Origin: WHTI01 sp963826105
GTDB taxonomy: Bacteria; Actinomycetota; CADDZG01; WHSQ01
Direction of reading: 5' to 3'
NCBI GenBank assembly: GCA_963826105.1
Contig: CAWGWA010000013.1
Location: 124,001-188,000 of the forward strand
DNA length: 64,000 bases
A model generated the notes under the pieces. It searched no databases. It saw only the letters and a program-made list of their open reading frames with translations, and was not told the DNA's origin. The translations under genes and the position numbers were made by a program. Positions 43,538 to 53,182 of the stretch are shown in pieces (position 1 is the first letter of the stretch; every line of letters starts with the position of its first letter).

Positions 43538-44625
43538 GACCCGCGAACATCGCCGTCGTGACTCAAAGCACGGGTGCTTTCGACCGCATCGCGCGCTGGC
43601 TCAGCCGTGGCTTCAACGACCTCGGTGCTCGCCTCGATCTGGTCATGATCGACGGAGCCCCTGGGATGGAGCATGACGGAACCACCCGGCGGATCGGACT
43701 TGGTCATGCCCGCGCCGTGCATTCGACCGGAGCGATCGCCTCGTACTTCCGGTCGGAGCGGCCGTCTCTCGCCCTCTCATCGCCTGAGTTCGTGTCTCCT
43801 TACGTTCTGTTCGCAGGCCGGCGAGCGGACCTGCCCGTCGTTCCCTGGGAGGCATCGTTCGTGAACTTCGGCATGTCGGAGCTCGCGCCGAGGAAGCGCT
43901 TGCTACCGATCCTGCAGAAGCGGACCTACCGGAACGCACCCGCGGTCGCCGCGGTGTCGAGCGATCTCCTCGACCATCTGGGTGCCTTCCTCACGAACCC
44001 ACCTCCGCTCGAGCTGGTCGAGAACCCGGTAGACGTCGATGAGATACGCGCTCTCGGAGCGCAGAAGGAGAGCAAAACCGCCGCTGTGCGCTTGGTTACG
44101 TGCGGTCGTATCAGCGTGCACAAGGGATACGACGTGCTGGTGGAGGCCCTCGCCGAAGTGAGCGATCGTTTGGGGGACTGGGAGCTGATCGTGATCGGCA
44201 CCGGGCCCGGACGGCGGTCCCTGCGAGAGCAGATCGTCGCCGCCGGTCTCGGGGACCGTATTCAGATCAGAGGCGAGGTCGAGAACCCTTATCCGGTGGT
44301 CGCGTCTGCGGATCTATTCGTGCATCCAGCGCGACGCGAAGGCTTTGGACTGGCGATCGCCGAAGCGATGGCTCTCGGTGTGCCGGTGATCTCGACCACG
44401 TGTCCGGGCGGCCCCCGGCGGTTGCTCCGCGGTGGGGGCGCAGGACTGCTTGTCCCTCCCGAGGATGCCGCTGCTTTGGGCGCTGCAATCGTCGACGCGA
44501 CCCGTTCGCCCTCCACCCTGGCGCCGCTGGTGGAACGCGCTGCGATGGTGGTCGAGGAGTACTCGCCCAAGGCTTGCGCGGAACGGATGTTGGAGCTCGC
44601 CGATCGCTACGGGAGGCCCTCGTGA
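43534..44625 (+). CDS. Glycosyltransferase family 4
   Basis: A 363-residue GT-B enzyme from the GTG at 43534, which overlaps the preceding stop. A longer frame to 43486 would be unusual for this operon. The N-terminus reads RPANIAVVTQSTGAFDRIAR. The donor domain has RLVTCGRISVHKGYDVLVEA, LIVIGTGPGRRSLREQIVA, and FVHPARREGFGLAIAEAMAL (EX7E with the E-GFGLAIAE signature), then GVPVISTTCPGGPRRLL. It lies between two glycan genes and very likely adds one sugar of the repeat unit. Confidence 0.92.
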   Translation: MRPANIAVVTQSTGAFDRIARWLSRGFNDLGARLDLVMIDGAPGMEHDGTTRRIGLGHARAVHSTGAIASYFRSERPSLALSSPEFVSPYVLFAGRRADLPVVPWEASFVNFGMSELAPRKRLLPILQKRTYRNAPAVAAVSSDLLDHLGAFLTNPPPLELVENPVDVDEIRALGAQKESKTAAVRLVTCGRISVHKGYDVLVEALAEVSDRLGDWELIVIGTGPGRRSLREQIVAAGLGDRIQIRGEVENPYPVVASADLFVHPARREGFGLAIAEAMALGVPVISTTCPGGPRRLLRGGGAGLLVPPEDAAALGAAIVDATRSPSTLAPLVERAAMVVEEYSPKACAERMLELADRYGRPS

Positions 44626-45464
44626 ACGCGATCCGTTGGAGCTGGATGGGCCTCGGTCACCGGGTGTCCACCGCGTTGACGTGCTGGCCGCGCCTGAGGT
44701 GGCGTGCATTCCGGTTCTTCTCGATACTGGGGCGGGCTATGGGCCGCGCCGAACGCCGTTGGGTCACGGTGAGATCAGGGGCACGGTTCCGGCTCGATCT
44801 CGACGATCCCCTTCAGGAGCAGTTGTTCGTCTACGGCGAGTATTCGAGACCCGAGATCGAGCGCCTCGCTCGGAACCTGCGTCCCGGCGACGTGTTCGTT
44901 GATGTCGGCGCCAACATCGGGCTCTTCTCGGTCGAGATCGGTCGACACCTTGGCCCCGGTGGCCGGGTCGTGGCGATCGAGCCGGCCCCCGACAGCGCTC
45001 GCATCGCCAACGAGAACGTCGCGATCAACGAGCTTCAGGATGTCGTGGAGGTTCACGAGTTAGCCCTGGGTGAGCGCGAGGACCATCTCACGCTCTACGC
45101 TCCGGCCGACGACCCCCTCGACGTCGGGCGACGGTCTTTGCTGACGACCGATGGGTCTGCGGTCGGGACCGTGGCGGTCCGCTCGCTCGATGGCCTCCTG
45201 GCATCCGGCGGTTTAGACCTCTCCGAGGTCCATGCGATCAAGATCGACGTTGAGGGGTACGAGATGGCCGCTCTTCGGGGGATGGAAGCGACGATCGCAG
45301 GATGTCGTCCGCGCATCGTGCTGGTCGAGACAGTCAACGCGAATCTGGCGCAGGCCGGGAGCGATGCATCCGAGATCGACGATCTGATGCGTTCGTTCGG
45401 GTATCGGAAGCTCCCCGGCGACCGGGACAACGCGGCCTACGTGCCGGGAGGCTCCGATGCCTGA
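44622..45464 (+). CDS. FkbM-family methyltransferase
   Basis: A 280-residue SAM-dependent methyltransferase. The SAM loop is VFVDVGANIGLFSVEIG, followed by VVAIEPAPDSARIANENVAI (the ribose-binding acidic residue after strand 2). AIKIDVEGYEMAALRGM is the FkbM signature, and VLVETVNANLAQAGSDASEI the last strand. FkbM enzymes O-methylate sugars in many polysaccharide and antibiotic pathways, which fits this locus. Start GTG at 44622 overlaps the previous gene's stop by 3 bp; its own stop overlaps the GT2 start by 8 bp. Confidence 0.92.
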   Translation: MNAIRWSWMGLGHRVSTALTCWPRLRWRAFRFFSILGRAMGRAERRWVTVRSGARFRLDLDDPLQEQLFVYGEYSRPEIERLARNLRPGDVFVDVGANIGLFSVEIGRHLGPGGRVVAIEPAPDSARIANENVAINELQDVVEVHELALGEREDHLTLYAPADDPLDVGRRSLLTTDGSAVGTVAVRSLDGLLASGGLDLSEVHAIKIDVEGYEMAALRGMEATIAGCRPRIVLVETVNANLAQAGSDASEIDDLMRSFGYRKLPGDRDNAAYVPGGSDA

Positions 45465-46310
45465 GATGCCCTCGATCGCCCTCGTGACCCCCAACTACAA
45501 CCACTCATCTGATCACATGCGCTCTCGAATCGGTCCTCAATCGGAGGTACTTCGAACATCGAGTACGTCATCGTCGACGGCGCCGGCTCCGACGGATGCC
45601 GCCGAGGTGGTTCCGCGGATCCTGCGACCACCTCCGCTTCTCGATCTGCGGCCCGGACTCCGGCGCTGCAACACGGTCAACAAGATTCTCAGGAAGAGCC
45701 ACGGCAGAGATCATGGGCTACCTGAACTCCGACGACCTCCTCCTCCCCGGGGCCTTGGGGATCATTCTGCAAGTTCTCACCTCGCTTACCCGAGATCGAA
45801 TGGATGACCAGATCTAGCACCACGATGAACTCAAGGGCCGCCGTCGCCGGTGACACTTCCGGAAGATGTGGTCAAGCAGTGGCACACGATGAGCCGGAAA
45901 AATGACCGTTTCCATTCCGCCAGGAGTAAACACTATGGCGTCGCTGGCTCTGGGAGCGGGCCAGCGGAGGCTGAACAGTGGTCTCCAGTTGGCAGGACCA
46001 ACTGCGGGCTGTGGACAGCGCTTCGCGACGCACGCACGGCTCCATACGGTCTTCGCTGCCCTTGGGATGCTTCCGATTCAGTCAAGGGCCAGCGATCGAT
46101 GACGCGGCGCGACGGCTACATGGACGACGTAGGAAGGGGGTCCGCAGCAAGGCACTCGAGACACCCCGGGGTCAGCCGCGCTTCTCGGGACTCTTAGGAC
46201 CTCGGCCTCTCTGCATGACCGACGTGATCGGGCTTCGCCGGCTACAGGCGCACAGTGGACCACACTATCAGACGGCCCTCCGAGATAGTGTTCCGTTCCC
46301 GAGGCCATGA
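45457..46310 (+). pseudogene. Glycosyltransferase family 2 (many frameshifts)
   Basis: Pieces in three frames spell a GT2 enzyme of about 280 residues: PSIALVTPNYN at the ATG 45457, a VIVDGAGSDG-type donor stretch (about 45560-45590), FSICGPDSGA, then EIMGYLNSDDLLLPGALGII with the DxD-like Asp-Asp. The 3' part has LQLAGP near 45980, then RFATHARLHTVFAALGMLP, and a basic tail ending at a stop overlapping an ATG (46307). The same SDDL block occurs in the intact-looking GT2 at 50051-51014. At least five indels are needed within 850 bp. Motif preservation argues for a bad-sequence tract over true decay. Confidence 0.65.
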
Positions 46311-46485
46311 GTGCCAGAGAGTGGCAATAAATCAGTTGCACGTAGCACCTTCACAGCATCGTTCTGGGCGCTCGGCGGACGTGCTGCAGGAGGTGGAGCG
46401 TGGAGCGACGACGGCGAGCGGCTGCGAGGATCATCCAGTCCGGACACAGTTCGGAGTATCGCTCCCTCGTCTCCGGCGAGGCACG
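46307..46485 (+). other. Uncertain short coding stretch, possible truncated gene start
   Basis: An ATG at 46307 overlaps the end of the preceding GT2 gene as ATGA, the coupling style of this operon. With one indel it would read MSARE, then GNKSVARSTFTASFWALGGR and AAGG, which resembles the start of a Wzx-type flippase. It then loses coherence before the acetyltransferase start at 46486. Either a gene remnant, a poorly sequenced insert, or chance. Confidence 0.25.
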
Positions 46486-47136
46486 ATGAACGCAGCGGCC
46501 CGTCTTCTCGGTCGCCGAGTTGATCCACTACGACTTCGATCAGATGATCGATGGTCGGATGGTCGAGATGGGGCGGCGTGCGTCGCCCGACCAGCTGATC
46601 CACGGCACGTGGACCGGCGACGATTCCGGCCCCAAACTACGGATCGGCCGCTTCTGCGGTATCGCCGAGGACAGCTGAGACTCCTCTTGGGACCCAGCAC
46701 CGCACCAATGGGTCACAACGTTGCCTCTCCGCGGAGTACTCCACGAGAAGATGGGGTTGAAATCGGCCTGCACGAACAGCGAGACCATCGTCGGCAACGA
46801 CGTGTCGATCGGCTACCACAGCGACGATACACCTCGGTGTCACGATCGGCAACGGCGCAGTCGTTTGCGACCCGTGCGATCGTTGGCCGAGGGATTATCT
46901 CTCACCCCTACCGCCAATACGTCACAGGCAATCCAGCACAGAAGATCCGCAGGCGCTTCAGCGACGGACAGATCGAGGCGCTCGAGAAGATCACGTGGTC
47001 GGACTCGCCGGACGGGAGTACCTGGGAGCACGCTGACCTGATCTGCTCAGAAGACGTCGACACCTTCATCTTCACGTTTTTCTCTCCCACAGCTTTCTCT
47101 AGCCTGCCCGTTGGCCACAGGCTCCGCAGACATTGA
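46486..47136 (+). pseudogene. CatB-type hexapeptide acetyltransferase, copy 1 (many frameshifts)
   Basis: Joined frames give a protein parallel to the intact gene at 58308-58949. The pieces are MNAAARLLGR at 46486, HYDFDQMIDGRMVEMGRR, TWTGDDSGPKLRIGRFCGIA, PLRGVLHEKMG, ETIVGNDVSIGYH, an AIVGRGIISHPYRQYVTGNP run, then AQKIRRRFSDGQIEALEKIT and EHADLICSEDVDTFIF. The left-handed beta-helix acetyltransferases of this xenobiotic/CatB class acetylate sugars or other small acceptors. Five or more indels occur in about 600 bp. Predicted to O- or N-acetylate the glycan. Confidence 0.7.
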
Positions 47137-47139
47137 CGC

Positions 47140-47988
47140 CGCGGCCAGAGGATGCCATAGGTCGGGTTCGTGACCTTGAAGGTTTGGATGCGTGCCTGAG
47201 ACGCAGGCCCAAGCGCCAGCAGAGCCGCTGCTCAAACAGCACGACGCCTTTTTCTCGAACAGGATCAGTCGAGCTGGTTCGTTGCTTCGATCGCATGCAG
47301 CGTCTCGGCATAGAGCATCTCGATGAGCGGGCGGTTCTGCGTGACGTTCTGCACTCGTAGAAGACCGGCTCCATTCCAGCCGAACGGGTTCCGGCAAAGA
47401 AGCGACGACTCATCGAAGCGCTGCATTGAGACCGATCACCTGCGCACGCCTCCAGGTTGGGATGGCGCCGGTGTCGAGCGCGCTGGTCCGTGATGGTGGC
47501 GAAGTCGTCCATCGCCGCGCCACCCAGGAACCGGGTCGTGCCGTTGTCCATGTGGGTGGGAGCGACCCCCGAGGCGACGAAGTCCTCGATGTCATGGTCG
47601 TGGAGCCACATGGAGCGAGTTATCAGGGCGACGTCTGATGAAGTGAATAAGGGACTACGACCCGATCGATCGGAGTCCCTCAGGAAAGTAGTGCGGCGTT
47701 TCGCCGGGAAAGGATTCGCTGGTGTACGCCATGGGCGAAGTAGCCTTTGACGATCCTGAGCTTCTTCTACCGTTGCCCTTGCGGGAGCGAGATGAAGTTT
47801 GCGATTGTCTCGTCACCGAGGAGGACGGTGTCCGGTGAACATCTCAGTCGTCAATATGCTTCATGATGCCGATGAAGGTGGATCCCAGCAGATGCGCTCG
47901 GGATGTCCAGGAACGAGCGCTGTCGGCGTGGTATCAGAGGGGTAGCGGCCTCCGCTGCTGAATCCCCTCCCTGGGAGGGAACGGACAT
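47140..47988 (-). pseudogene. Second sulfotransferase, minus strand (many frameshifts; recovered by joining frames)
   Basis: No single frame shows this gene. Reading the minus strand downward from an ATG at 47988 gives SFLDIPSASAG then GSTFIGIMKHIDD (5'-PAPS loop, near 47910-47850), IVKGYFAHGVH (about 47740), TTFLRD followed in another frame by IDRVVVPYSL (3'-phosphate motif, about 47690-47640). It continues with HDHDIEDFVASGVAPTHMDN, GTTRFLGGAAMDDFATITDQ, ALDTGAIPTWRRAQVIGLNA, RFDESSLLCRNPFGWNG and VQNVTQNRPLIEMLYAETLH, and ends near VVLFEQRL (about 47222-47245). The order and motifs match the intact sulfotransferase at 40468-41280 (FDESALLLKAELGW, KNVTAARTS, LFEQRLA). Ends are approximate. 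Confidence 0.7.
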
Positions 47989-47997
47989 TGGGGTGAA

Positions 47998-48813
47998 ATG
48001 ACACAGTCGCCGTGGTTGAAGCTCCTTTCGACGATCGCGAGCCAGGCCGTCTACTTATCTCGCGCGATCAAGAGCTCCTCTAGGCTTCCTGATCCATGAC
48101 GGGGTTCAAGGTCCGATGCACCAAGACATTAGTTCGGGTGGCCTGGTCGATCCTCCAACCGCTGACGATCATGATCGTCTTCACGATCGTCTTCGGACGA
48201 GTCGCCAAGATCCCCTCCGACGGCATCCCGTGTCCCGTATTCGTCCTGTCGGACTCCTGCCATCGTCCTACTTCGCCAACTTCATGACTCTGACTTCCAG
48301 CATGCTCGGAACACATCATTGATCACCAAGGTGTCTCCCGAGGATCTTGCTGCCGGCCTCCACCGTCCTGGCGCCGTGATGGAGGTCGCGGTTGTCGCTG
48401 CTGCTGCTGTTCGTCCTTCTTCCGGTCTACGGGGTCAGGTTCCACCTAGCGGTGCTCCTGTTGCCGGTCCTGTACGTGGCCCTCGTGCTGACCACGTTCA
48501 GCGTCTCGGTGTGGCTGGCCGCCGTCGACGTTCGCTACCGAGATGTCGGTTTCGTCGTGCAGGTCCTGCTGCAGTTGTGGTTGTTCCTCACGCCGGTGAT
48601 CTGTCCGGGGAGCCTCTGCCGGATGGAGCGCTACGAGCCCTCTACTCACTGAATCCCGATGGTCGGGATCGTCGCGCTGTTCCGCTGGGCCATGGCCGGT
48701 GGACCGGCCCCCAGTATATTCCTGCTGTCGTGGGAGCGGTGGTCCTCACGCTCTTGATCACCGGATGGGTGTCCTTCCTGCGCAGCGAGCGGACCTTCGC
48801 GGACGTCGTCTGA
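47998..48813 (+). pseudogene. Polysaccharide ABC exporter permease, Wzm/TagG type (many frameshifts)
   Basis: About 270 residues when joined. It starts MTQSPWLKLLSTIASQ at 47998. GFKVR then WSILQPLTIMIVFTIVFGRV give the amphipathic start and first helices of an ABC-2 exporter; AKIPSDGIPCPVFVL and YFANFMTLTSS follow, then LLLLFVLLPVYGVRFHLAVL and LVLTTFSVSVWLAAVDVRYR, with DVGFVVQVLLQLWLFLTPVI and YSLNP. Wzm exports a completed undecaprenyl-linked glycan across the membrane with the Wzt ATPase encoded next. Six or more indels occur. It starts only 9 bp from the divergent start of the broken sulfotransferase. Confidence 0.75.
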
Positions 48814-48827
48814 TCAGCACTCCCGCG

Positions 48828-50051
48828 ATGGAGGTGCCGGCGAATTCCAAGCGATAGGTGCTGGGGCGTGAGGCTCACCGGTCATGGACCTTCCGCGATG
48901 GTATCGTTGCCGGCCTGACCGGCTGGAAGAAGGGGCCGAGGCACATGCTCGCCAGGAGCTCTGGGCCTCGAGGACGTTTCCTTCGACGTCGCTCCAGGTG
49001 AGGCGATCGCCCTCATCGGTCGGAACGGGGCCGGCAAATCAACCGCGTTAAAGATCATGTCTCACATCGCTCATCCGACCTCAGGCCATGTGATCGTACA
49101 CGGCAACATCGGCTCATTCCTAGAGGTCGGAACCGATTCCATCCGGAACTCACCGGACGGGAGAACGTGTTCATGAACGCCGGCATCCTCGGGATGAGCC
49201 GAGCCGAGATCGTCTCAAAGTTCGATGAGATCGTCGCTTCCTCGGGGTTGGAGCGGTTCATCGACACCCCGGTCAAGCGCTACTCGAGCGGATGCAGATG
49301 CGCCTGGCATTCAGCGTCGCCGCTCACCTCGACCCGGAAGTGATGTTGGTTGACGAGGTTCTGGCCGTCGGGACAGGAGTTCCAGAACAAATGCTTCGGA
49401 CGCATGATCGAGATCGGGCGCGAGGGCGCACCGTCGTCTTCATCAGCCACGACATGGGCGCCGTCAAGCGGCTGTGCACTCGGTCCATTTTGCTGAATCG
49501 GGGCAGGGTGATCGCCATGGGCCGACCGCGGACGTGATGGAGACCTACTCGACCTCATCGTGCCGAGCGAGGAGGCGATGCTCGCCGACGGCTCCGGCCC
49601 CCGGCTCGTGTCGTGGTCGGTCGACTCTCCCGACGGGAACCGGTCACGCGGTGATGAGCAGCAATAAGTGCAGCTTCACGTTCCTAGCCAACATCCCTCG
49701 AGAGCTTCGGCACGTGCACGCAAAGCTCGAGCTCTATTCCTCCGATGGTGTCCTGGCCATGGCCACCTCGGTATGGGTCCCGAAGGTTCGTTCACCGATC
49801 TGAGCGAGGGCACTGCAGAGGTCGTCGTCGACCTGCCCGGCCTCCCTTTGACGCCGGGCCTCTATCAGCTGCACCTCTCCCTCACCCAAAGGGGGGAGGG
49901 CACGATCGAGTCGTGGCACGTGCAGCCCGGCCTTCGCGTGCTCGATGATCGGCCGATCGAAGAGGACTTCAGGAACGTGGGCCTCTTGAACCTGGATGCC
50001 CGGACGACTCTTCGATCGAGGAACGACGGCCCGGCTGAGCCGAGCGACTGA
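48828..50051 (+). pseudogene. Polysaccharide ABC exporter ATPase, Wzt type with C-terminal carbohydrate-binding domain (many frameshifts)
   Basis: Joined frames show GLEDVSFDVAPGEAIALIGR, NGAGKSTALKIMSHIAHPTS (Walker A), GNIGSFLEVGT, ELTGRENVFMNAGILGMS (one indel restored), YSSG then MQMRLAFSVAAHLDPEVMLV (signature and Walker B), DEVLAVG, FISHDMGAVKRLC. This is the Wzt/TagH branch. The last ~150 residues (FTFLANIPRELRHVHAKLEL, EGTAEVVVDLPGLPLTPGLY, ESWHVQPGLRVLDDRP) match a Wzt C-terminal beta-sandwich, which in known systems binds the finished chain end. Seven or more indels break it. The stop meets the next GT2 start. Confidence 0.8.
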
Positions 50052-51014
50052 TGTCCTCCCAGCCATTGGTATCGATCGTCACGCCCGTGCTCAACCGCGG
50101 CGTCGGTTATCGGGTCGTGCCTCGGGTCGGTTGCGACGCAGGACTATCCGAACATCGAGCACATCGTCGTGGACGGCGGCTCGACCGACGGAACCCTCGA
50201 GGTGCTCGAGTCGTTCGCTCGCCCTGGATTCCGGTACGTGAGCGGGCCCGACGGCGGGATGTACGAAGCGATCAATAGGGGCCTGGCGATGGCGAAGGGC
50301 GAGATCCTCTGCTACCTGAACAGCGACGATCTTTACCTCCCCTACACCGTCTGCGCTGCGGTCGAGGGTCTTGCCGGGCTCGATCTTGTCTATGGAGACC
50401 TCGGCGTGATCGACACGGGAGCCGGTGATGCGTCCTTCTATCCGCAGTTCTATCGCCGCTTTGACCTGAACCACTACACCCACCACGCGACCTTGGCACA
50501 GCCGACGGTCTTCTGGCGACGATCGGTCACCGAGAGGATCGGCCCGTTCGATACGAGCTTCCGGCTGCTCGGTGATTGCGACTATTGGATCAGGGCCGCA
50601 TCGGACGGCGCCCGCATGAGGCATCTCGACGAGATCCTCGCGATCCAGGTGGAGCACGCCGGCACCCTCCGGCAGGTTCATGCCGCGACGCTCGATGAGG
50701 AGTTCGCACGCCTTCGCGAACGGTACACGCCGATCGCAGGCGAGCCGAGGGCCGTTCTCCGGCACGCTTTGTCGCGAAGGGCGCGCTGGCGCCTCTACCA
50801 GTGGAGGTTCATCCTCTCGGCGGCCGCCGCGGAACCTCGCCGGTGGTCCAGGTTCATGTCGTTCTTGCGAAACGGGGATGTAGCGGTGCGGCGGGGGGGA
50901 CTTCTGTGGTTCCTCCTTCCCGAGATCCTCCGACCGGTGGGCGCCTCGTTACTCGATGCGGGCGCACTGCAACGCGCTCTCGACGACCGCATGAGCTATG
51001 ACCCAGCCGCGTAG
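50051..51014 (+). CDS. Glycosyltransferase family 2 (one frameshift)
   Basis: About 320 residues. It starts SSQPLVSIVTPVLNRG at 50051; one indel near 50100 must be repaired to reach VIGSCLGSVATQ, DYPNIEHIVVDGGSTDGTLE. The GT-A fold then has GGMYEAINRGLAMAKGEILC, YLNSDDLYLP (metal-binding region) and FWRRSVTERIGPFDTSFRLL, with GDCDYWIRAASDG as the acceptor/base region. The C-terminal ~80 residues are basic and may contact the membrane. Donor and acceptor unknown. Its stop overlaps the polymerase gene by 17 bp. Confidence 0.88.
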
Positions 51015-52367
51015 CACGGTGGCGGTGCCAGGTGCGGTGGGACTGCTCCCGTTCCTGCTGCCCCTCTACGCCGCGGTCGTCGTGGGTCTGAAGCTCACGG
51101 GAGCCTTCTCGGAATCGCAGGCCGCGATGGCGCTGGTCGCTCCAGCCGCTCCTGTGTTGATCCTGTGGCGCCCGGGGTGGTTCCTGTGCCTCCTGCTGGC
51201 GGTGCCACCGGGACTCGTTGCCCTCTCACCGCTGGGACGGCCGGATCTGCTGATGGTCGTGCTCGCCAGTCTCCTCGTCTTCCGACTGCTCGTAGGAGGG
51301 CGCGTCCGAGTCTCGACGGTTCTCCTTCCGTTCCTCCTCCTGCTCGGGCTGGCGGCTCTCATGTCCGGAGTTCAGGGCGGGGTCGCCTCGTCGATCGCGG
51401 CGCGGGTCCTCGAGCTGTTCCTCTATTACGGGCTTCTCTCGATCGCTGCTCACTCCCTGATCGCTGATGAGGAGATCACTCCGCGAACGATCGTTACAGC
51501 CCTCGCTTTGGGTGCCCTCGGAACCGTGATCGTGCTCGGGTTCCAGACGGGAGCCTCGCCTTCCGGGTTCGTCTTGAACGGAGGTAACGCCCCCCTCCGA
51601 CCCGGACTCCTCGGCTACCGCACCCACTTCGGATATCTGATGGCGATCGGGCTCACGTCGCGTTGCCGCGGGCGCTGGAGCGAGGGAGCGGCGCCATGAG
51701 GTGGCGAGTCGCGGTAGGAGTGTTCGCCGTTTTCGCTCTTCTGTCGTTCACCCGCGGAGCGTGGGTGGCTGCCATCCTCATGGCGGTCCCGATGCTGTGG
51801 TCGACCCGCCGGCGCGGCGGTCTGGTGGTGGCCTTATGTGCGATAGCCGTTCTGGTCACGATCCCGCGGGTATCGGAACGGGTAACCGGTGGCGCCAGCG
51901 GCGATCTCGCCACTGCGGTGACGAGCAGCGAGTTCACCTCCGGACGCACGCGGTTGTGGAGCGCGATGGCACGCGAGGCTTCCGATGGACTTCCGTGGGG
52001 CAACGGGTTCGGACATGTGTGGTCGCTTTCGGCCGAGCGCTTGTTCGGTGAGTCGGCGAGTTTCGGAGACGGAAGCGTGGTCTACCCGCACAATGACTTT
52101 CTCTTCTGGGCAGTTGATCTCGGGTTCCCGGGGATCCTTCTCTTCGGTCTGCTATGGATCGGAGTGGCCCGCGTTATGACCCGGGCGCGTCGTTCGCTGC
52201 CGAGCGCGGAGTGGTTCGCCATTCTAGGGATCGTGATCACGATGCTGGTCGCCTCGCTCGTCGACAACGGGATCTTCATCCGATCACTCGGCGAGCCTTT
52301 CTTCGTCGCGCTCGGCGTGCTCGCGGCCGCCACGGGCGGCCGGGAGGCGGTCCGGCGATGGACGTAA
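50998..52367 (+). CDS. Wzy/O-antigen ligase-family membrane polymerase (one frameshift)
   Basis: About 455 residues with ten or more hydrophobic helices, of the Wzy/WaaL superfamily. The first frame (50998-51699) holds the N-terminal helices up to YRTHFGYLMAIGL. The second resumes near 51655 with VALPRALERGSGAMRWRVA and ALLSFTRGAWVAAILMAV (the conserved S-x-x-RGAW core), then TSSEFTSGRTRLWSAMAREA, and the late loop VVYPHNDFLFWAVDLG with the His-Asn typical of the family. It would polymerise lipid-linked repeats outside the membrane. Its presence beside Wzm/Wzt is discussed in the findings. No flippase gene is intact nearby. Confidence 0.87.
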
Positions 52368-53182
52368 GCGTTCTAACCCCATCGTTCGGCTACGCCCGGT
52401 TCATCGAAGACGCCATCAGAAGCGTTGCGCTCCAGGAGGGTCCGTCGACGGAACACGTGATCCAGGACGGAGCGTCAACCGATGGAACCACCGACGTGCT
52501 GGGGCGATATGGATCGCTCCGATGGACCAGTGAGCCCGACACGGGCCAGTCTCAGGCTTTGAACCGTGCACTCGATCGCGCCCGAGGCCGGTGGATCGCC
52601 TGGCTCAACGCCGACGAGTTCTATCTTCCCGGTGCCCTGGAGAGGTTGGTCGAAGAGGGTGAGCGTTCGGGAGCGGATCTCGTGTACGGAGATGCGGTGT
52701 TCTGCGACGAAGGGGGTCGGTTTCTTCGAGTTCTGCCGCAGCATCGGTTCTCGCACGTCGTTCTGCAGACCTACGGGCCGTACATCTCCTCGTGCGCCAT
52801 GATCGTCCGGCGCGACGCCTTAAGGGACCGTCCCTTCGACGAGTCGCTGCGGGTCGTGATGGATCATGACCTCTATCTGTCGGTCGTGGCGGGAGGGGGC
52901 CGGATCCGGTATCTCCCCGGCGAGGTCGGGGTGTTCAGGGTCCATGACGAGAGGGTCACCTCCGGCCCCGAGGACGACTACCGGGACGAGCGAGAGCACC
53001 TCGCGGCGCGATACGGATCCTCGACCGGATCGTGGAGCCGAACCACGGGAAGGGGCCTGCACCGGCTGCTGAAGCTGACCTCGGGCGCCTACCTGCGGCA
53101 GCTGTCGTCGCGCGGTCGTCGCGGTGAAGACCTCAGATGGTTCGAAGGAGCGGCTCATCCCCGCTCCGACGCGATTCCGTAA
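52358..53182 (+). CDS. Glycosyltransferase family 2
   Basis: A 274-residue GT-A enzyme starting MDVSVLTPSFGYARFIEDAI at ATG 52358, which overlaps the polymerase end by 10 bp. Donor-site residues are HVIQDGASTDGTTDVLGRYG and WIAWLNADEFYLPGAL (Asp-Glu in place of the usual DxD), with SDP/TGQSQALNRALDRARG between them. The region MDHDLYLSVVAGGG would include the catalytic base. The 3' end overlaps the convergent GT4 gene by 50 bp, so one of the two ends may be mis-set; both frames are intact there. Confidence 0.88.
   Translation: MDVSVLTPSFGYARFIEDAIRSVALQEGPSTEHVIQDGASTDGTTDVLGRYGSLRWTSEPDTGQSQALNRALDRARGRWIAWLNADEFYLPGALERLVEEGERSGADLVYGDAVFCDEGGRFLRVLPQHRFSHVVLQTYGPYISSCAMIVRRDALRDRPFDESLRVVMDHDLYLSVVAGGGRIRYLPGEVGVFRVHDERVTSGPEDDYRDEREHLAARYGSSTGSWSRTTGRGLHRLLKLTSGAYLRQLSSRGRRGEDLRWFEGAAHPRSDAIP

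Noticed and set aside
44100..44621. Extended N-terminus of the FkbM methyltransferase
   Set aside because: This stretch is the antiregister reading of the preceding glycosyltransferase; the GTG at 44622 overlaps that gene's stop in the operon's usual manner.
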